DNA of 64,000 nt from Pectobacterium sp. CFBP8739 (lineage in GTDB: Bacteria; Pseudomonadota; Gammaproteobacteria; Enterobacterales; Enterobacteriaceae), in assembly GCF_013449375.1 (NCBI RefSeq), contig NZ_JACDRR010000005.1, forward strand, positions 628,880-692,879, read 5' to 3'. This document shows, one piece after another, positions 1-9,756 of the stretch. Position numbers and translations under genes: made by a program. Under the pieces are notes generated by a model that worked only from the letters and a program-made list of their open reading frames with translations, searched no databases and was not told where the DNA came from. Position 1 is the stretch's first letter, and every line of letters starts with the position of its first letter.

Positions 1-68
1 TCGTCCAGCATCAACGACAGACGATTGATTCCTCGAAATCCCAGGATTTCAATACTTTCCAGATGCAT
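1..68 (-). CDS. ybjD: YbjD-like ATP-dependent endonuclease of the OLD family, N-terminal fragment only
   Basis: Only the first 22 codons are inside the window; the gene runs off the left edge on the minus strand. The ATG at 68-66 is preceded by a good ribosome site (GGAGAGAAGG). The start reads MHLESIEILGFRGINRLSLM, which matches the opening of the YbjD family (OLD-type ABC ATPase joined to a TOPRIM nuclease) and ends just before the Walker A region would begin. Its place, divergent from hcp, also fits the E. coli neighbourhood (ybjD near hcp-hcr). Function cannot be judged from this fragment. Confidence 0.75.
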   Translation of the reverse strand, partial: MHLESIEILGFRGINRLSLMLD

Positions 69-252
69 CCTTCTCTCCTGTAGCGGCTGCCTGCGGTTTT
101 CTGCTGCCATCGCGTGTTCTGCTGTCATCGCGAGTAGTGTAGATCATCTGACTATCGCGCATGTTGTCGCATTCCACGAGAAAACATTATTTTACTCAAT
201 GGTCACATTTTGTTCCTTAATTGAGAGTGATTTTCATTGCCCACCACCAAAA

Positions 253-266
253 TTGCGCGAGATCAA
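253..266 (+). promoter_or_regulatory. Candidate FNR site upstream of hcp
   Basis: TTGCG-CGAG-ATCAA matches 8 of the 10 conserved positions of the FNR consensus TTGAT-N4-ATCAA. If transcription starts near 331, below a TATGCT -10 box at 318-323, the site is centred about 71 bp upstream. That is a known class I activator spacing and resembles the arrangement at E. coli hcp. The start point is inferred. Confidence 0.6.
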
Positions 267-325
267 ATTTACCTAAAGTTGCAGTAAAAAAGCCTTTTTA
301 CCTGCCTCGGCTGACACTATGCTTA

Positions 326-348
326 AACAAGCATTTAAAATGCAACTT
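326..348 (+). promoter_or_regulatory. NsrR operator upstream of hcp
   Basis: This 23-bp near-palindrome matches the enterobacterial NsrR consensus (two AAGATGCATTT-type halves around one central base) at 20 of 23 positions; the core GCATTTAAAATGC is intact. It lies 17 bp before the hcp start codon and overlaps the likely transcription start, as expected for an NO-relieved repressor site. Confidence 0.75.
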
Positions 349-364
349 AAAAAAGGAAGTCATT

Positions 365-2017
365 ATGTTTTGTGTGCAATGTGAACAAACGATTCGTACC
401 CCTGTTGGAAACGGCTGCTCTTACGCGCAGGGCATGTGCGGCAAAACCGCAGAAACCTCCGACCTGCAAGACCTGCTGGTCGCTGTGCTGCAAGGGCTTT
501 CTGCCTGGGCGCTGAAAGCGCGCGAACTGGATATTATCGATCACGCGGTAGACAGTTTTGCACCACGCGCCTTCTTCTCTACGTTGACCAACGTAAACTT
601 CGATTCCCAGCGCATTATTGGCTACGCACAGGAAGCCATCACACTGCGTGAGTCTCTGGCCGTTCGCTGCCGTCTGCGCGATGCCACCGCGACGGTGGAT
701 CACCCCATGGCAACGTTGCAACTGGCTGGCAACGATATTCCGACCTTATTGCAACAGGCGGCGGATTTTGCGCTGGACAGTGATAAAGCTATCGTCGGCG
801 ATGATATTCACGGCTTGCGCATGCTCAATCTCTACGGCCTGAAAGGTGCCGCAGCCTATATGGAGCACGCTCACGTTCTCGGTCAGTACGATGACGCGAT
901 CTATGCCGAATATCATGCCTTCATGGCATGGCTGGGCACACAGCCATCCGATGTTGATACCCTGCTGAACAACGCAATGGGCATCGGTAAAATGAATTTC
1001 AACGTCATGGCGATCCTCGACCGGGGCGAAACCGACGCTTACGGTAACCCACAGCCGACCGCCGTTAACGTCCGTCCGATTGCGGGTAAAGCCATTCTGA
1101 TTTCCGGCCATGACCTGAAAGACCTGCGCATGTTGCTGGAGCAAACCGAAGACACGGGCATCAATATTTATACCCACGGCGAGATGTTGCCTGCACACGG
1201 TTACCCAGAGCTGAAAAAATTCAAGCATCTGGCAGGCAACTACGGCAGCGGCTGGCAGAACCAACAAACCGAATTCGCCAAATTCCCTGGCGCAATCGTC
1301 ATGACCTCTAACTGCATTATCGATCCAAACGTTGGTAACTACGGTGACCGCATCTGGACGCGCAGTATCGTTGGCTGGCCGGGTGTGAACCATCTGGAAG
1401 GCGACGATTTCAGCCCAGTCATCGAACAGGCACAGGGTCTGGCGGGTTTCCCATACAGCGAAATCGAGCACATGATCACCGTTGGCTTTGGCCGTGAAAC
1501 CCTGCTGAGCGCGGCTGATACCGTGATCGATCTGGTCGCGCAGAAAAAACTGCGCCACGTTTTTCTGGTTGGCGGGTGCGACGGTAGCCGTGAAGAACGT
1601 AGCTACTTCACTGATTTCACGCTGAACGTTCCACAGGACTGCCTGATCATGACGCTGGCCTGTGGTAAATACCGTTTCAACAAACTGGATTTCGGTACGC
1701 TGGAAGGCCTGCCGCGTCTGCTGGATGTCGGCCAATGTAATGATGCCTACTCCGCCATTATTCTGGCCGTCAAACTGGCAGAAAAACTGGGCTGTGGCGT
1801 GAACGACCTGCCGCTGAGCCTGGTACTGTCCTGGTTTGAACAGAAGGCGATCGTCATTCTGCTCACCCTGCTGTCTCTTGGCGTGAAGAATATCTATACC
1901 GGGCCGACGGCGCCGGGCTTCCTGACGGACAACCTGCTCGCCATTCTGAACGAGAAATTCGGTATGCGGGCGATTACCACCGTTGAACAGGACATAAACA
2001 CCATTCTGGCAGCGTAA
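365..2017 (+). CDS. hcp: Hydroxylamine reductase / hybrid cluster protein Hcp
   Basis: 550-residue cytoplasmic Fe-S protein of the Hcp (prismane) family, which reduces hydroxylamine or nitric oxide and protects against nitrosative stress in anaerobic cells. The N-terminal cysteines C3, C6, C18 and C25 have the C-X2-C-X11-C-X6-C spacing of the enterobacterial type carrying a small Fe-S cluster. Hybrid-cluster cysteines are visible in the second half ([33 protein letters not shown]). The ATG at 365 follows AAAGGAAG and gives the family's normal start; an upstream in-frame extension has no support. It is followed by hcr, its electron donor, and preceded by FNR and NsrR sites. Confidence 0.97.
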   Translation: MFCVQCEQTIRTPVGNGCSYAQGMCGKTAETSDLQDLLVAVLQGLSAWALKARELDIIDHAVDSFAPRAFFSTLTNVNFDSQRIIGYAQEAITLRESLAVRCRLRDATATVDHPMATLQLAGNDIPTLLQQAADFALDSDKAIVGDDIHGLRMLNLYGLKGAAAYMEHAHVLGQYDDAIYAEYHAFMAWLGTQPSDVDTLLNNAMGIGKMNFNVMAILDRGETDAYGNPQPTAVNVRPIAGKAILISGHDLKDLRMLLEQTEDTGINIYTHGEMLPAHGYPELKKFKHLAGNYGSGWQNQQTEFAKFPGAIVMTSNCIIDPNVGNYGDRIWTRSIVGWPGVNHLEGDDFSPVIEQAQGLAGFPYSEIEHMITVGFGRETLLSAADTVIDLVAQKKLRHVFLVGGCDGSREERSYFTDFTLNVPQDCLIMTLACGKYRFNKLDFGTLEGLPRLLDVGQCNDAYSAIILAVKLAEKLGCGVNDLPLSLVLSWFEQKAIVILLTLLSLGVKNIYTGPTAPGFLTDNLLAILNEKFGMRAITTVEQDINTILAA

Positions 2018-2113
2018 TGAATTAAGGCGGACGACGTATCGACAGTCATCACATGACGTCCCAGCGGCGCACTTCCCAATGCGCCGCAAATCCGTTTCTT
2101 TTGGAGAATAACA

Positions 2114-3121
2114 ATGACAATGCCGACACCGCTTTGTTCTAACCGCATGCAGGTGCATTCCATTACTCAGGAAACGCCCGATGTCTGGACGATTTCACTA
2201 GTTAATCATGATTTTTATCCGTACCAGCCGGGTCAGTATGCGTTGGTCAGCATTGCTAACAGCGCGGAGACGCTGCGGGCTTATACGATTTCTTCTTCAC
2301 CGGGACTCAGCCGCTTTATTACCCTGACAGTAAGAAGGCTGGACGACGGTATCGGTTCCCGCTGGCTGACCCAAACGCTGAAAGTCGGCGATTACCTGTG
2401 GCTGTCCGATGCGCAGGGCGAATTTACCTGCACCAACGCGGTCAGCGATCGCTATCTGATGGCGGCGGCAGGCTGTGGCGTCACGCCGATTATGTCGATG
2501 TGCCGCTGGCTGCTGGCCAACAAACCGCAAACCGACATCCACGTGATTTTCAACGTGCGCAATCCGTTGCAGGTGATTTTCGCCAGCGAATGGCAGGATC
2601 TGGTGCAGCGTTATCCGCAACAGCTACATCTGACGCTGATGGCGGAGTTTGACGCCGCTCCCGGTTTCCTCGCCGGACGTATCAGCAGCGATCGGTTAGT
2701 CGAACAGGTGCCGGATATCGCCAGCCGTACCGTGATGACCTGCGGTCCAGCCCCCTACATGAATCAGATAGAAACCCTGAGCCAGCAGCTTGGCGTTGCC
2801 TCAAACCGCATCTTCAAAGAACAGTTCCGCCCGGCAGATGAAGCGCTGGATGAAGATGCCGATCAACTCACATTGACCATCAGCCGTCCGCTGAAAAATC
2901 TGCGCGTGTCGGTCGGTCTCAGCCTGTTGGCCGCACTGGAAGCCAATAAAGTACCGGTTGTCGCCGCCTGCCGCGCCGGTGTTTGCGGGAGCTGTAAAAC
3001 CCGCGTGCTATCCGGTCATTACACCACGACGAGTACCATGACGCTAACACCAGCCGAGATAGAACAGGGCTATGTTTTGGCCTGTAGTTGCCAGTTGCAA
3101 GGCGACACCGTTCTGGCCTGA
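2114..3121 (+). CDS. hcr: NADH oxidoreductase Hcr (Hcp reductase)
   Basis: 335-residue flavoprotein that passes electrons from NADH to Hcp. Domain order is an FAD-binding beta-barrel (RAYTISSSPG near residue 55), an NAD-binding domain (AAAGCGVTPIMSM, then TCGPAPYM), and a C-terminal plant-type 2Fe-2S ferredoxin domain with cysteines in CRAGVCGSC and a distal LACSC. The ATG follows GGAGAATAAC. The 96-nt gap after hcp has no promoter I can recognise, so the two are probably one operon under the hcp FNR/NsrR promoter. Confidence 0.95.
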   Translation: MTMPTPLCSNRMQVHSITQETPDVWTISLVNHDFYPYQPGQYALVSIANSAETLRAYTISSSPGLSRFITLTVRRLDDGIGSRWLTQTLKVGDYLWLSDAQGEFTCTNAVSDRYLMAAAGCGVTPIMSMCRWLLANKPQTDIHVIFNVRNPLQVIFASEWQDLVQRYPQQLHLTLMAEFDAAPGFLAGRISSDRLVEQVPDIASRTVMTCGPAPYMNQIETLSQQLGVASNRIFKEQFRPADEALDEDADQLTLTISRPLKNLRVSVGLSLLAALEANKVPVVAACRAGVCGSCKTRVLSGHYTTTSTMTLTPAEIEQGYVLACSCQLQGDTVLA

Positions 3122-3143
3122 TATACCCGCGTTTTACCCCCTT

Positions 3144-3171
3144 CTGTCCGGTAGCCTCGGCTATCGGACAG
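3144..3171 (+). terminator. Hairpin after hcr
   Basis: CTGTCCGGTAGCC pairs with GGCTATCGGACAG over 13 positions with a single G-T pair and a very tight loop. No run of T follows, so it may be a transcript-end or stabilising hairpin rather than a classical intrinsic terminator. Confidence 0.5.
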
Positions 3172-3293
3172 GTAGGCTTATCGTCAATTACCCCTTGTTA
3201 TCGCAGACTTTTCGCTGTTTCCCCGTTTCCCCGTCACGAATTATTTAGGATATAGTAAGCCATGGTTATATTTTGCTGTGGAGCCGCTGGCAC

Positions 3294-4730
3294 ATGACAT
3301 CCCCCTCTGCCCCGATCCTGATTCTGGGCGCAACTGGCTACATTGGCCGCCATTTAACCGAGCGCTTGAGCAAACAAGGCAATCGGGTTATCGCGGCGGG
3401 CCGGAATACCGAATCCCTTGCGTCACGGCATTGGCCGGGTGTTGACTGCCAACAGGTGGATCTGACCAAGCCAGAAAGCCTGCCTGATGGCCTGTGGGGC
3501 GCGGAAACACTCTATTATCTGGTGCACAGCATGGGCGATGGCGCGGACTTTGTGGCAAGGGAGCGAATGGTGGCAATGAATTTGTTGCTGGCTCTGGCCT
3601 CTAGTCGCGTAAAACAGATTATCTATTTGGGGTCGCTTCAGGCGAAGGATGACACCTCACCGCATATGCAGGCACGCCAGATTACCGGTGATATTCTGCG
3701 CAGCAGCGGTATTCCAGTAACGGAGCTGCGTGCGGGCATTATTATCGGCGCAGGCTCAGCGGCATTCGAGATCATGCGGGATATGGTCTATAACCTGCCG
3801 GTGCTAACGCCGCCGCGTTGGGTGCGATCTAAATCGTCCCCTATTGCGCTGGAAAACCTGCTGGTCTATCTCATCGACATCCTGCAACACCCTGCGACAG
3901 AAAACCGCATCATGGACGCCGCAGGCCCCGAATACATCAGCTATCAGACGATGTTTGAGCGTTTCATTCAAATTAGTGGCAAGCGCAGAGTGCTGATCCC
4001 CGTTCCGATGCCGACGCATCTGGTGTCTGTTTGGTTCTTGCATCTGGTGACCTCGGTTCCCCCTTCTATCGCCCGCGCGCTGATTCAGGGGCTAAAACAT
4101 GATTTGCAGGCCGATGGCCGCGAACTTCAGGCGTTGATTCCACAAACGCTGATGAGCTTTGATGACGCCGTGCGCCTCACGCTGCAAAGCGAAATGGAGA
4201 GCGTACAGCAGGCCGACTGGGGCGATGACACTGAGGTTCGCGCACGCTGGAAGCCCAATTACGGTTTTTACCCCAAGCAGGCGGGTCATACGATGGAGAC
4301 GACCGCCTCCAGTCAGGCGCTCTGGCAGGTCATCCAGCAGGTCGGAGGCAAGGAAGGCTATTTTTACGCGAATACGTTGTGGAATATTCGCGCCCGACTC
4401 GACGATCTTTGCGGTAACGGCGTCACGTATGGACGCCCCGAGCGCGCGACGCTGGAAGTGGGTGACAAGATTGACGGCTGGAAGGTTATCTCGATCAAGC
4501 CACAGCGTCAGTTGGTGCTGCTCTTCGGCATGAAAGCGCCGGGGCTGGGTAAACTCAACTTTACCATTACGGATAAAGGCACTCACCGAACCGTAGATGT
4601 CCGCGCCCGCTGGCACCCTTCCGGGTTCAACGGGCTGGTTTACTGGTTTCTGATGATGCCCGCTCACCTGTTTATCTTCCGTGGCATGGCGGCGCGTATT
4701 GCGAAATTGGCAGAGCAGGAAGCGATTTAG
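3294..4730 (+). CDS. ybjT: NAD(P)-binding SDR-family protein YbjT
   Basis: 478-residue protein with an N-terminal NAD(P)-binding Rossmann domain ([10 protein letters not shown] near residue 12) of the atypical SDR type, followed by a DUF2867-type region ending in a hydrophobic stretch ([12 protein letters not shown]) near the C-terminus. It aligns throughout with E. coli YbjT, whose function is unknown. The ATG at 3294 is chosen over an upstream TTG because it has GGAG at proper distance and matches the family start. Its 3' end overlaps the convergent amiD by 4 bp. Confidence 0.9.
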   Translation: MTSPSAPILILGATGYIGRHLTERLSKQGNRVIAAGRNTESLASRHWPGVDCQQVDLTKPESLPDGLWGAETLYYLVHSMGDGADFVARERMVAMNLLLALASSRVKQIIYLGSLQAKDDTSPHMQARQITGDILRSSGIPVTELRAGIIIGAGSAAFEIMRDMVYNLPVLTPPRWVRSKSSPIALENLLVYLIDILQHPATENRIMDAAGPEYISYQTMFERFIQISGKRRVLIPVPMPTHLVSVWFLHLVTSVPPSIARALIQGLKHDLQADGRELQALIPQTLMSFDDAVRLTLQSEMESVQQADWGDDTEVRARWKPNYGFYPKQAGHTMETTASSQALWQVIQQVGGKEGYFYANTLWNIRARLDDLCGNGVTYGRPERATLEVGDKIDGWKVISIKPQRQLVLLFGMKAPGLGKLNFTITDKGTHRTVDVRARWHPSGFNGLVYWFLMMPAHLFIFRGMAARIAKLAEQEAI

Positions 4731-5554
4731 CGACTGCCGTATTTCTCCAGCAGCGCATCAACAATCGCTTCACTCTGCGCATCGGGTTGGCCTTGATAGT
4801 TCTCAGGACGGAAATGCATCTGGAAAGCGGCAATCACTTGCCGCTTCTCACGCGCGGTCATCGTTTCCTGCACCGCATAACCATAGCGCCCCAATTTTTC
4901 CAGCAGCACGACCTCATCCACCGGCTGTGTCGCGGGTCGTCCGTTCAAATAGAATGCTATCCGCTGTGCATCCGGCCAGGCACCGATTCCCGCCTGTGCC
5001 AGCGCCCGCCAGGGGAATAGCGGCCCGGGATCTTGTTTCCGCTGTGGGGCAATATCGCTGTGCGCGACAACATTCTGCGGGACAATCTGGTAGCGATCGA
5101 CAATGTCACGGGCGAGTGCCGTCACCAGTTGAATCTGTGAGGCGGTGAACGGTTCCCACGTATAGCCCGTTAACGTGCGCTGATAGCCCATATTTTCGAT
5201 CTCAATACCAATCGAGGAATGATTCAACCGGCTAAATCCACGCCAACTGCTGGCGCCCGCATGCCAGGCCGCCTGAGATTCCGGCACCAGTTGCCAGGCA
5301 AGCGGCTTGCCGCGCTGTAAGGGCGGATGTGCTGGAATGAGGTAATGCGCGCTGACGTGTTCATTCGTCAGAATATTCAGCGAGGAGGCAAAGTCTTCCG
5401 CCGTGTAGTGAATCACCAAAAAACGGATGCGAGATTCCTGCGCCCGCGACTGCAACGCCGTCTCCAGCACATAATTATTCTGTTCCTGCAACGAGGAGGT
5501 CGATTGGCACCCCGTCAACAGCCCCAGCGCTATGCAGACCATCCATTTAAACAT
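4727..5554 (-). CDS. amiD: N-acetylmuramoyl-L-alanine amidase AmiD (outer-membrane lipoprotein)
   Basis: 275-residue lipoprotein amidase that cleaves the amide bond between MurNAc and the stem peptide. The signal peptide ends in lipobox LLTGC with acylated C16. The Amidase_2 (T7 lysozyme-like) domain shows the zinc ligands H49 ([10 protein letters not shown]), H165 and D175 ([15 protein letters not shown]). A small C-terminal peptidoglycan-binding-like domain follows from about residue 205. Convergent with ybjT, overlapping by 4 bp, and divergent from artP. Confidence 0.93.
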   Translation of the reverse strand: MFKWMVCIALGLLTGCQSTSSLQEQNNYVLETALQSRAQESRIRFLVIHYTAEDFASSLNILTNEHVSAHYLIPAHPPLQRGKPLAWQLVPESQAAWHAGASSWRGFSRLNHSSIGIEIENMGYQRTLTGYTWEPFTASQIQLVTALARDIVDRYQIVPQNVVAHSDIAPQRKQDPGPLFPWRALAQAGIGAWPDAQRIAFYLNGRPATQPVDEVVLLEKLGRYGYAVQETMTAREKRQVIAAFQMHFRPENYQGQPDAQSEAIVDALLEKYGSR

Positions 5555-5869
5555 CGTTATTCCACTATTCTTTGCTATTTGCGCTTTTCACTACATGCCT
5601 TCGCCAACCCACACGCGATCACTTACCCTCGCGCACAATTATTTGAAGCCATTCGCCGCTATCTGAGAAATTTTACTGTTACTGATTATCAACGTGCGGC
5701 ACGGCTGGCAACCCACGATAAGAAAGCGTGGTTCCAAGCTATAGGCCGCTATTTTGTGCTATTATTTAATCAACAAATCGCTTATTGGCAAATTTTAACC
5801 CACGGTGATTGCATAACTATTCTGCCGACGTTAACATTTGCCGCATCAATGTCTATTCAATTCTTACGC

Positions 5870-6598
5870 ATGAGTATTCAACTAAACGGCATTAACTGTT
5901 TCTACGGCACATACCAGGCGCTATTTGATATCACCCTCGATTGTCCTGCGGGTGAGACGCTGGTGCTTCTTGGCCCCAGCGGTGCGGGAAAGAGCTCGCT
6001 GATACGCGTTCTTAATCTGTTGGAAATGCCACGTTCTGGCACACTTTCCATCGCCGGTAATCAGTTTGATTTTCAGCGCACGCCATCCGACAGCGCAATC
6101 CGTGAGTTGCGTCAGAACGTCGGGATGGTGTTCCAGCAATACAATTTATGGCCGCATCTGACCGTAGCACAAAACCTGATTGAAGCGCCCTGCCGCGTGT
6201 TGGGGCTGAGTAAAGAAGAAGCTAAAGCGCGAGCGGATAAACTGCTGACGCGCCTGCGCCTCAATGACTTTGCCGATCGCTTCCCTCTTCATCTCTCTGG
6301 CGGACAGCAGCAGCGTGTCGCGATTGCCCGTGCGTTGATGATGGAACCTCAGGTTCTACTGTTTGATGAACCCACTGCCGCGCTGGATCCAGAAATTACC
6401 GCTCAGGTCGTCAACATCATCCGTGAATTGGCAGAAACTGGCATCACGCAGGTGATTGTGACCCACGAAGTCGAATTTGCCCGTAAAACGGCCAGTCGGG
6501 TAGTGTATATGGAAAACGGCCGCATCGTTGAGCAAGGGGATGCGACGCACTTTACCCAGCCGCAAACGCCTGAATTCGCTGGTTATTTGTCACATTGA
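5870..6598 (+). CDS. artP: Arginine ABC transporter ATP-binding protein ArtP
   Basis: 242-residue ATPase of the ArtPIQM arginine importer on the inner face of the membrane. Walker A is GPSGAGKSS, the Q-loop sits in [11 protein letters not shown], the signature is [10 protein letters not shown], and Walker B is [15 protein letters not shown] chose the ATG at 5870 ([10 protein letters not shown]) because it reproduces the E. coli start and length. An in-frame ATG 21 bp upstream begins with nearly the same codons (MSIQFLR), and neither has a clear Shine-Dalgarno. First gene of artPIQM. Confidence 0.95.
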   Translation: MSIQLNGINCFYGTYQALFDITLDCPAGETLVLLGPSGAGKSSLIRVLNLLEMPRSGTLSIAGNQFDFQRTPSDSAIRELRQNVGMVFQQYNLWPHLTVAQNLIEAPCRVLGLSKEEAKARADKLLTRLRLNDFADRFPLHLSGGQQQRVAIARALMMEPQVLLFDEPTAALDPEITAQVVNIIRELAETGITQVIVTHEVEFARKTASRVVYMENGRIVEQGDATHFTQPQTPEFAGYLSH

Positions 6599-6618
6599 TT
6601 ACTATCAGGAAAATGATA

Positions 6619-7350
6619 ATGAAAAAATTGATTGTTGCAGCCTTATTCGCAGTGAGCGCCGTCTCTGCTAACGCCGCGGATACCATCCGTTTCGCGACAG
6701 AAGCCTCCTACCCTCCGTTCGAATTTGTTGATGCCAATAACCAGATTCAGGGTTTTGATATCGATCTGGCCAATGCACTGTGCAAAGAAATGCAGGCAAA
6801 CTGCACGTTCAGCAACCAAGCTTTCGATAGCCTGATCCCTGGCCTGAAATTCCGTCGTTTCGAAGCGGTCATCGCGGGAATGGATATTACCCCTGAGCGC
6901 CAGCAGCAGGTGTCATTCACCCAACCTTACTATGACAACTCCGCGCAGTTTATTGCCCAGAAAGGAAAAGTGGCCGATATTGCCGCGCTGACCGGCAAAC
7001 GCGTTGGTGTACAGAATGGTACGACCCATCAGAAATACCTGATGGAAAAGCATAGCGATATCAAAACCGTACCTTACGACAGCTACCAGAATGCCGTTTT
7101 GGACCTGAAAAATGGTCGTCTGGATGCCGTGTTCGGTGACACCGCCGTGGTTAACGAATGGCTGAAGCAGAACGATGCGCTGTCAACCGTGGGTCAGAAA
7201 GTGACGGATAAAGGTTACTTCGGTATCGGTCTGGGCATCGCTGTGCGCCAGAACAACGATGAGCTGCTGAAAAAATTCGACGATGCACTCAACAAAATCA
7301 AGCAGGATGGCACTTACGAGACCATCTACAAAAAATGGTTCCAGCAGTAA
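6619..7350 (+). CDS. artI: Arginine ABC transporter periplasmic binding protein ArtI
   Basis: 243-residue solute-binding protein of the polar amino acid family. A signal peptide with a predicted cut after SANA precedes the mature domain (DTIRFATEASYPPFEF). The family motif GMDITPERQQQV and the paired NGTTHQKY and DSYQNAV segments match ArtI/ArtJ. The ATG at 6619 follows CAGGAAA; earlier in-frame codons would spoil the signal peptide. Lies between artP and artQ, 20 nt after artP. About two-thirds identical by eye to artJ downstream, a paralogous pair. Confidence 0.95.
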   Translation: MKKLIVAALFAVSAVSANAADTIRFATEASYPPFEFVDANNQIQGFDIDLANALCKEMQANCTFSNQAFDSLIPGLKFRRFEAVIAGMDITPERQQQVSFTQPYYDNSAQFIAQKGKVADIAALTGKRVGVQNGTTHQKYLMEKHSDIKTVPYDSYQNAVLDLKNGRLDAVFGDTAVVNEWLKQNDALSTVGQKVTDKGYFGIGLGIAVRQNNDELLKKFDDALNKIKQDGTYETIYKKWFQQ

Positions 7351-7361
7351 TCTGACGCTCA

Positions 7362-8078
7362 ATGATTGAATTTCAACCTCTTGCAAGCGCCGCTGGGATG
7401 ACCGTCGGCCTTGCCGTTTGTGCACTGGTGCTCGGCCTTGTGCTGGCGATGCTGTTTGCCGTTTGGGAAACCGTCCGCTGGAAAGCCGTTAGCTGGACGG
7501 GAACCGCCGTCGTGACGCTGCTGCGCGGCCTGCCAGAAATTCTGGTCGTGCTGTTTATCTATTTCGGTTCGTCCCAACTGCTGCTGATGTTGGCAGACGG
7601 TTTTACCCTGAATCTCTTCATCGTGCAGATCCCAGTAAAACTGGATATCGGCATGTTTGAAATCAGCCCCTTCTTATGTGGCGTGATTGCGCTGGCATTG
7701 CTGTATGCCGCCTACGCTTCTCAAACGCTGCGCGGTGCCCTGAAAGCCGTTCCGCAAGGGCAATGGGAATCCGGTCAGGCGCTCGGGCTCAGTAAATCCG
7801 CGATCTTTTTCCGTCTGATCATGCCGCAGATGTGGCGCCATGCGTTGCCGGGATTAGGCAATCAGTGGCTGGTATTGCTGAAAGATACCGCGCTGGTGTC
7901 GCTGATTAGCGTTAATGATTTGATGCTGCAAACCAAAAGTATTGCGACACGGACACAGGAGCCTTTTACCTGGTACGTTGTCGCGGCCGCAATTTACTTG
8001 ATTATCACGTTGTTAAGTCAGTATGTGCTGAAACGCATTGAACTGCGCACTACGCGTTTTGAGCGGAGACCTTCCTGA
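7362..8078 (+). CDS. artQ: Arginine ABC transporter permease ArtQ
   Basis: 238-residue inner-membrane permease with about five membrane segments. The cytoplasmic EAA loop that docks on ArtP reads [21 protein letters not shown]. It aligns along its full length with E. coli ArtQ. It starts 11 nt after artI, and its stop codon overlaps the artM start (TGATG), implying coupled translation. Confidence 0.95.
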   Translation: MIEFQPLASAAGMTVGLAVCALVLGLVLAMLFAVWETVRWKAVSWTGTAVVTLLRGLPEILVVLFIYFGSSQLLLMLADGFTLNLFIVQIPVKLDIGMFEISPFLCGVIALALLYAAYASQTLRGALKAVPQGQWESGQALGLSKSAIFFRLIMPQMWRHALPGLGNQWLVLLKDTALVSLISVNDLMLQTKSIATRTQEPFTWYVVAAAIYLIITLLSQYVLKRIELRTTRFERRPS

Positions 8079-8746
8079 TGCTCGCTTATTTACCTGAGCT
8101 ATTAAAAGGTCTGCATACCAGCCTGATCCTAACGGCCGTCTCCATCGTCGTGGCGCTGGTGTTATCACTGCTGCTGACCGTCGTGCTGACGCTCAAAACC
8201 CCAGTCGTGTCCATGTTGGCGAAAGGCTACATTACGCTGTTCACCGGCACGCCGCTGCTGGTGCAAATCTTTCTGATTTACTACGGCCCTGGTCAATTTA
8301 CCTCTATCCAGCAAATTCCTTGGCTGTGGAACCTGCTTTCACAGCCGTGGCTGTGTGCGATGGTGGCGCTGGCACTCAATAGCGCGGCCTATACTACGCA
8401 GCTGTTTTATGGTGCGGTAAAAGCGATTCCTGCCGGACAGTGGCAATCCTGTGCGGCGCTGGGAATGAATCAGAAGCAGACATTGCGTATTTTGTTGCCG
8501 TTCGCGTTTAAACGCGCGCTGTCTTCTTATTCAAATGAAGTGGTGCTGGTGTTTAAGAGCACGTCGCTGGCTTACACCATCACGCTGATGGAAGTCATGG
8601 GCTATAGCCAACTGATGTACGGCCGGACGTATGACGTGATGGTATTTGGTGCCGCTGGGATTATCTACCTTTGCGTCAATGGGTTGCTGACATTGTTGAT
8701 GCGCTGGATTGAGCGCCGTTCACTGGTGTTTGAACGCCGTAACTGA
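8078..8746 (+). CDS. artM: Arginine ABC transporter permease ArtM
   Basis: 222-residue second permease subunit, pairing with ArtQ to form the channel. Membrane segments are spread along the protein, and the EAA-type loop is CAALGMNQKQTLRILLPFA. The start codon overlaps the artQ stop. It is the last gene of artPIQM and is followed 27 bp later by an intrinsic terminator, separating it from artJ. Confidence 0.95.
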   Translation: MLAYLPELLKGLHTSLILTAVSIVVALVLSLLLTVVLTLKTPVVSMLAKGYITLFTGTPLLVQIFLIYYGPGQFTSIQQIPWLWNLLSQPWLCAMVALALNSAAYTTQLFYGAVKAIPAGQWQSCAALGMNQKQTLRILLPFAFKRALSSYSNEVVLVFKSTSLAYTITLMEVMGYSQLMYGRTYDVMVFGAAGIIYLCVNGLLTLLMRWIERRSLVFERRN

Positions 8747-8773
8747 TGTTTTTCACACCGTACTGACTTACCT

Positions 8774-8802
8774 AAAAGCAGGCTTTGATAGCCTGCTTTT
8801 TT
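8774..8802 (+). terminator. Intrinsic terminator of artPIQM
   Basis: AAAAGCAGGC pairs with GCCTGCTTTT around a TTTGATA loop and ends in a run of T. Confidence 0.9.
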
Positions 8803-8831
8803 ATGGACGATGATGTAAAAACACGCAACAA

Positions 8832-8870
8832 ATCGACTCTTTAGTCATTTTAATTGCATATAAATTCAAT
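8832..8870 (+). promoter_or_regulatory. Paired ARG boxes (ArgR operator) before artJ
   Basis: The box at 8853-8870 (core TGCAT-ATAA-ATTCA) fits the ArgR consensus TGAAT-W4-ATTCA with one mismatch. A weaker box at 8832-8849 (core CGACT-CTTT-AGTCA) lies exactly 3 bp away, the usual spacing for an ArgR hexamer. In E. coli artJ is the arginine-repressed gene of this cluster, which agrees. Confidence 0.7.
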
Positions 8871-8950
8871 CGATGGCATGGTAGTCGCCATAACGTCGGA
8901 ACCCTTCCGCGCAAGCATATTTATCAATATAAGAAGAACAGGAGTAGGTA

Positions 8951-9682
8951 ATGAAAAAATTAGTGCTCGCCACCTTACTGGCAGGAATCGCCTTCAGCGC
9001 CACCGCCGCAGACACCATCCGTTTTGCCTCATCAGCCACCTACCCACCGTTTGAATCACTGGATGCCAGCAACGACATCGTCGGTTTCGATATGGATCTG
9101 GCGAAAGCGCTGTGTAAGCAAATGCAGGCGACCTGTACGTTCACCAATCAGGCGTTTGACAGCCTGATTCCTGCGCTGAAATTCCGTCGCTATGACGCGG
9201 TGATTTCCGGTATGGACATCACGCCAGAACGCAGCAAGCAAGTGGCATTCACGCAGCCTTACTACGCCAACTCAGCCGTGGTTATCGCGCAAAAAGGGAA
9301 ATTCAGCGACTTTGCCGCGATGAAGGGCAAACGCATTGGGATGGAAAACGGCACGACGCACCAGAAATACATGCACGACAAGCACCCAGAAGTACAAACT
9401 GTTTCTTATGATAGTTACCAGAATGCGGTACTGGATCTGAAAAATGGCCGTATTGATGGCGTATTCGGTGATACCGCTGTCGTCAACGAGTGGATCAAGG
9501 CGAGCCCTGAGCTGGCGACAGTTGGCGAACACGTGACTGACGCAGAATACTTCGGCACCGGATTGGGCATCGCCGTTCGTCCCGATGACAAAGCGCTACT
9601 GGAGAAGTTGAATAAAGCGCTGGATGCCATCAAAGCGGACGGCACTTATAAAACCATCAACGACAAGTGGTTCCCGCAATAA
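8951..9682 (+). CDS. artJ: Arginine-binding periplasmic protein ArtJ
   Basis: 243-residue periplasmic arginine-binding protein serving the ArtPQM importer. The signal peptide ends at FSATA with the mature chain starting near ADTIRFA. It shares GMDITPERSKQV, NGTTHQKYM and DSYQNAVLDLKNGRIDG with ArtI. The ATG follows AGGAGTAGGTA. It is a separate transcription unit between the artM terminator and the structured element at 9757-9986, probably repressed by ArgR through the paired boxes upstream. Confidence 0.95.
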   Translation: MKKLVLATLLAGIAFSATAADTIRFASSATYPPFESLDASNDIVGFDMDLAKALCKQMQATCTFTNQAFDSLIPALKFRRYDAVISGMDITPERSKQVAFTQPYYANSAVVIAQKGKFSDFAAMKGKRIGMENGTTHQKYMHDKHPEVQTVSYDSYQNAVLDLKNGRIDGVFGDTAVVNEWIKASPELATVGEHVTDAEYFGTGLGIAVRPDDKALLEKLNKALDAIKADGTYKTINDKWFPQ

Positions 9683-9756
9683 GGTTCCATCTGCTCGGTG
9701 CTATGTCTTATGAAATCATGCATATAACGCCGCTTTTTTGTCGTCCAGGCGTAAAA

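Noticed and set aside
746..2158. 470-codon minus-strand ORF opposite hcp
   Set aside because: Shadow of the hcp coding frame; low-complexity composition and no family resemblance.
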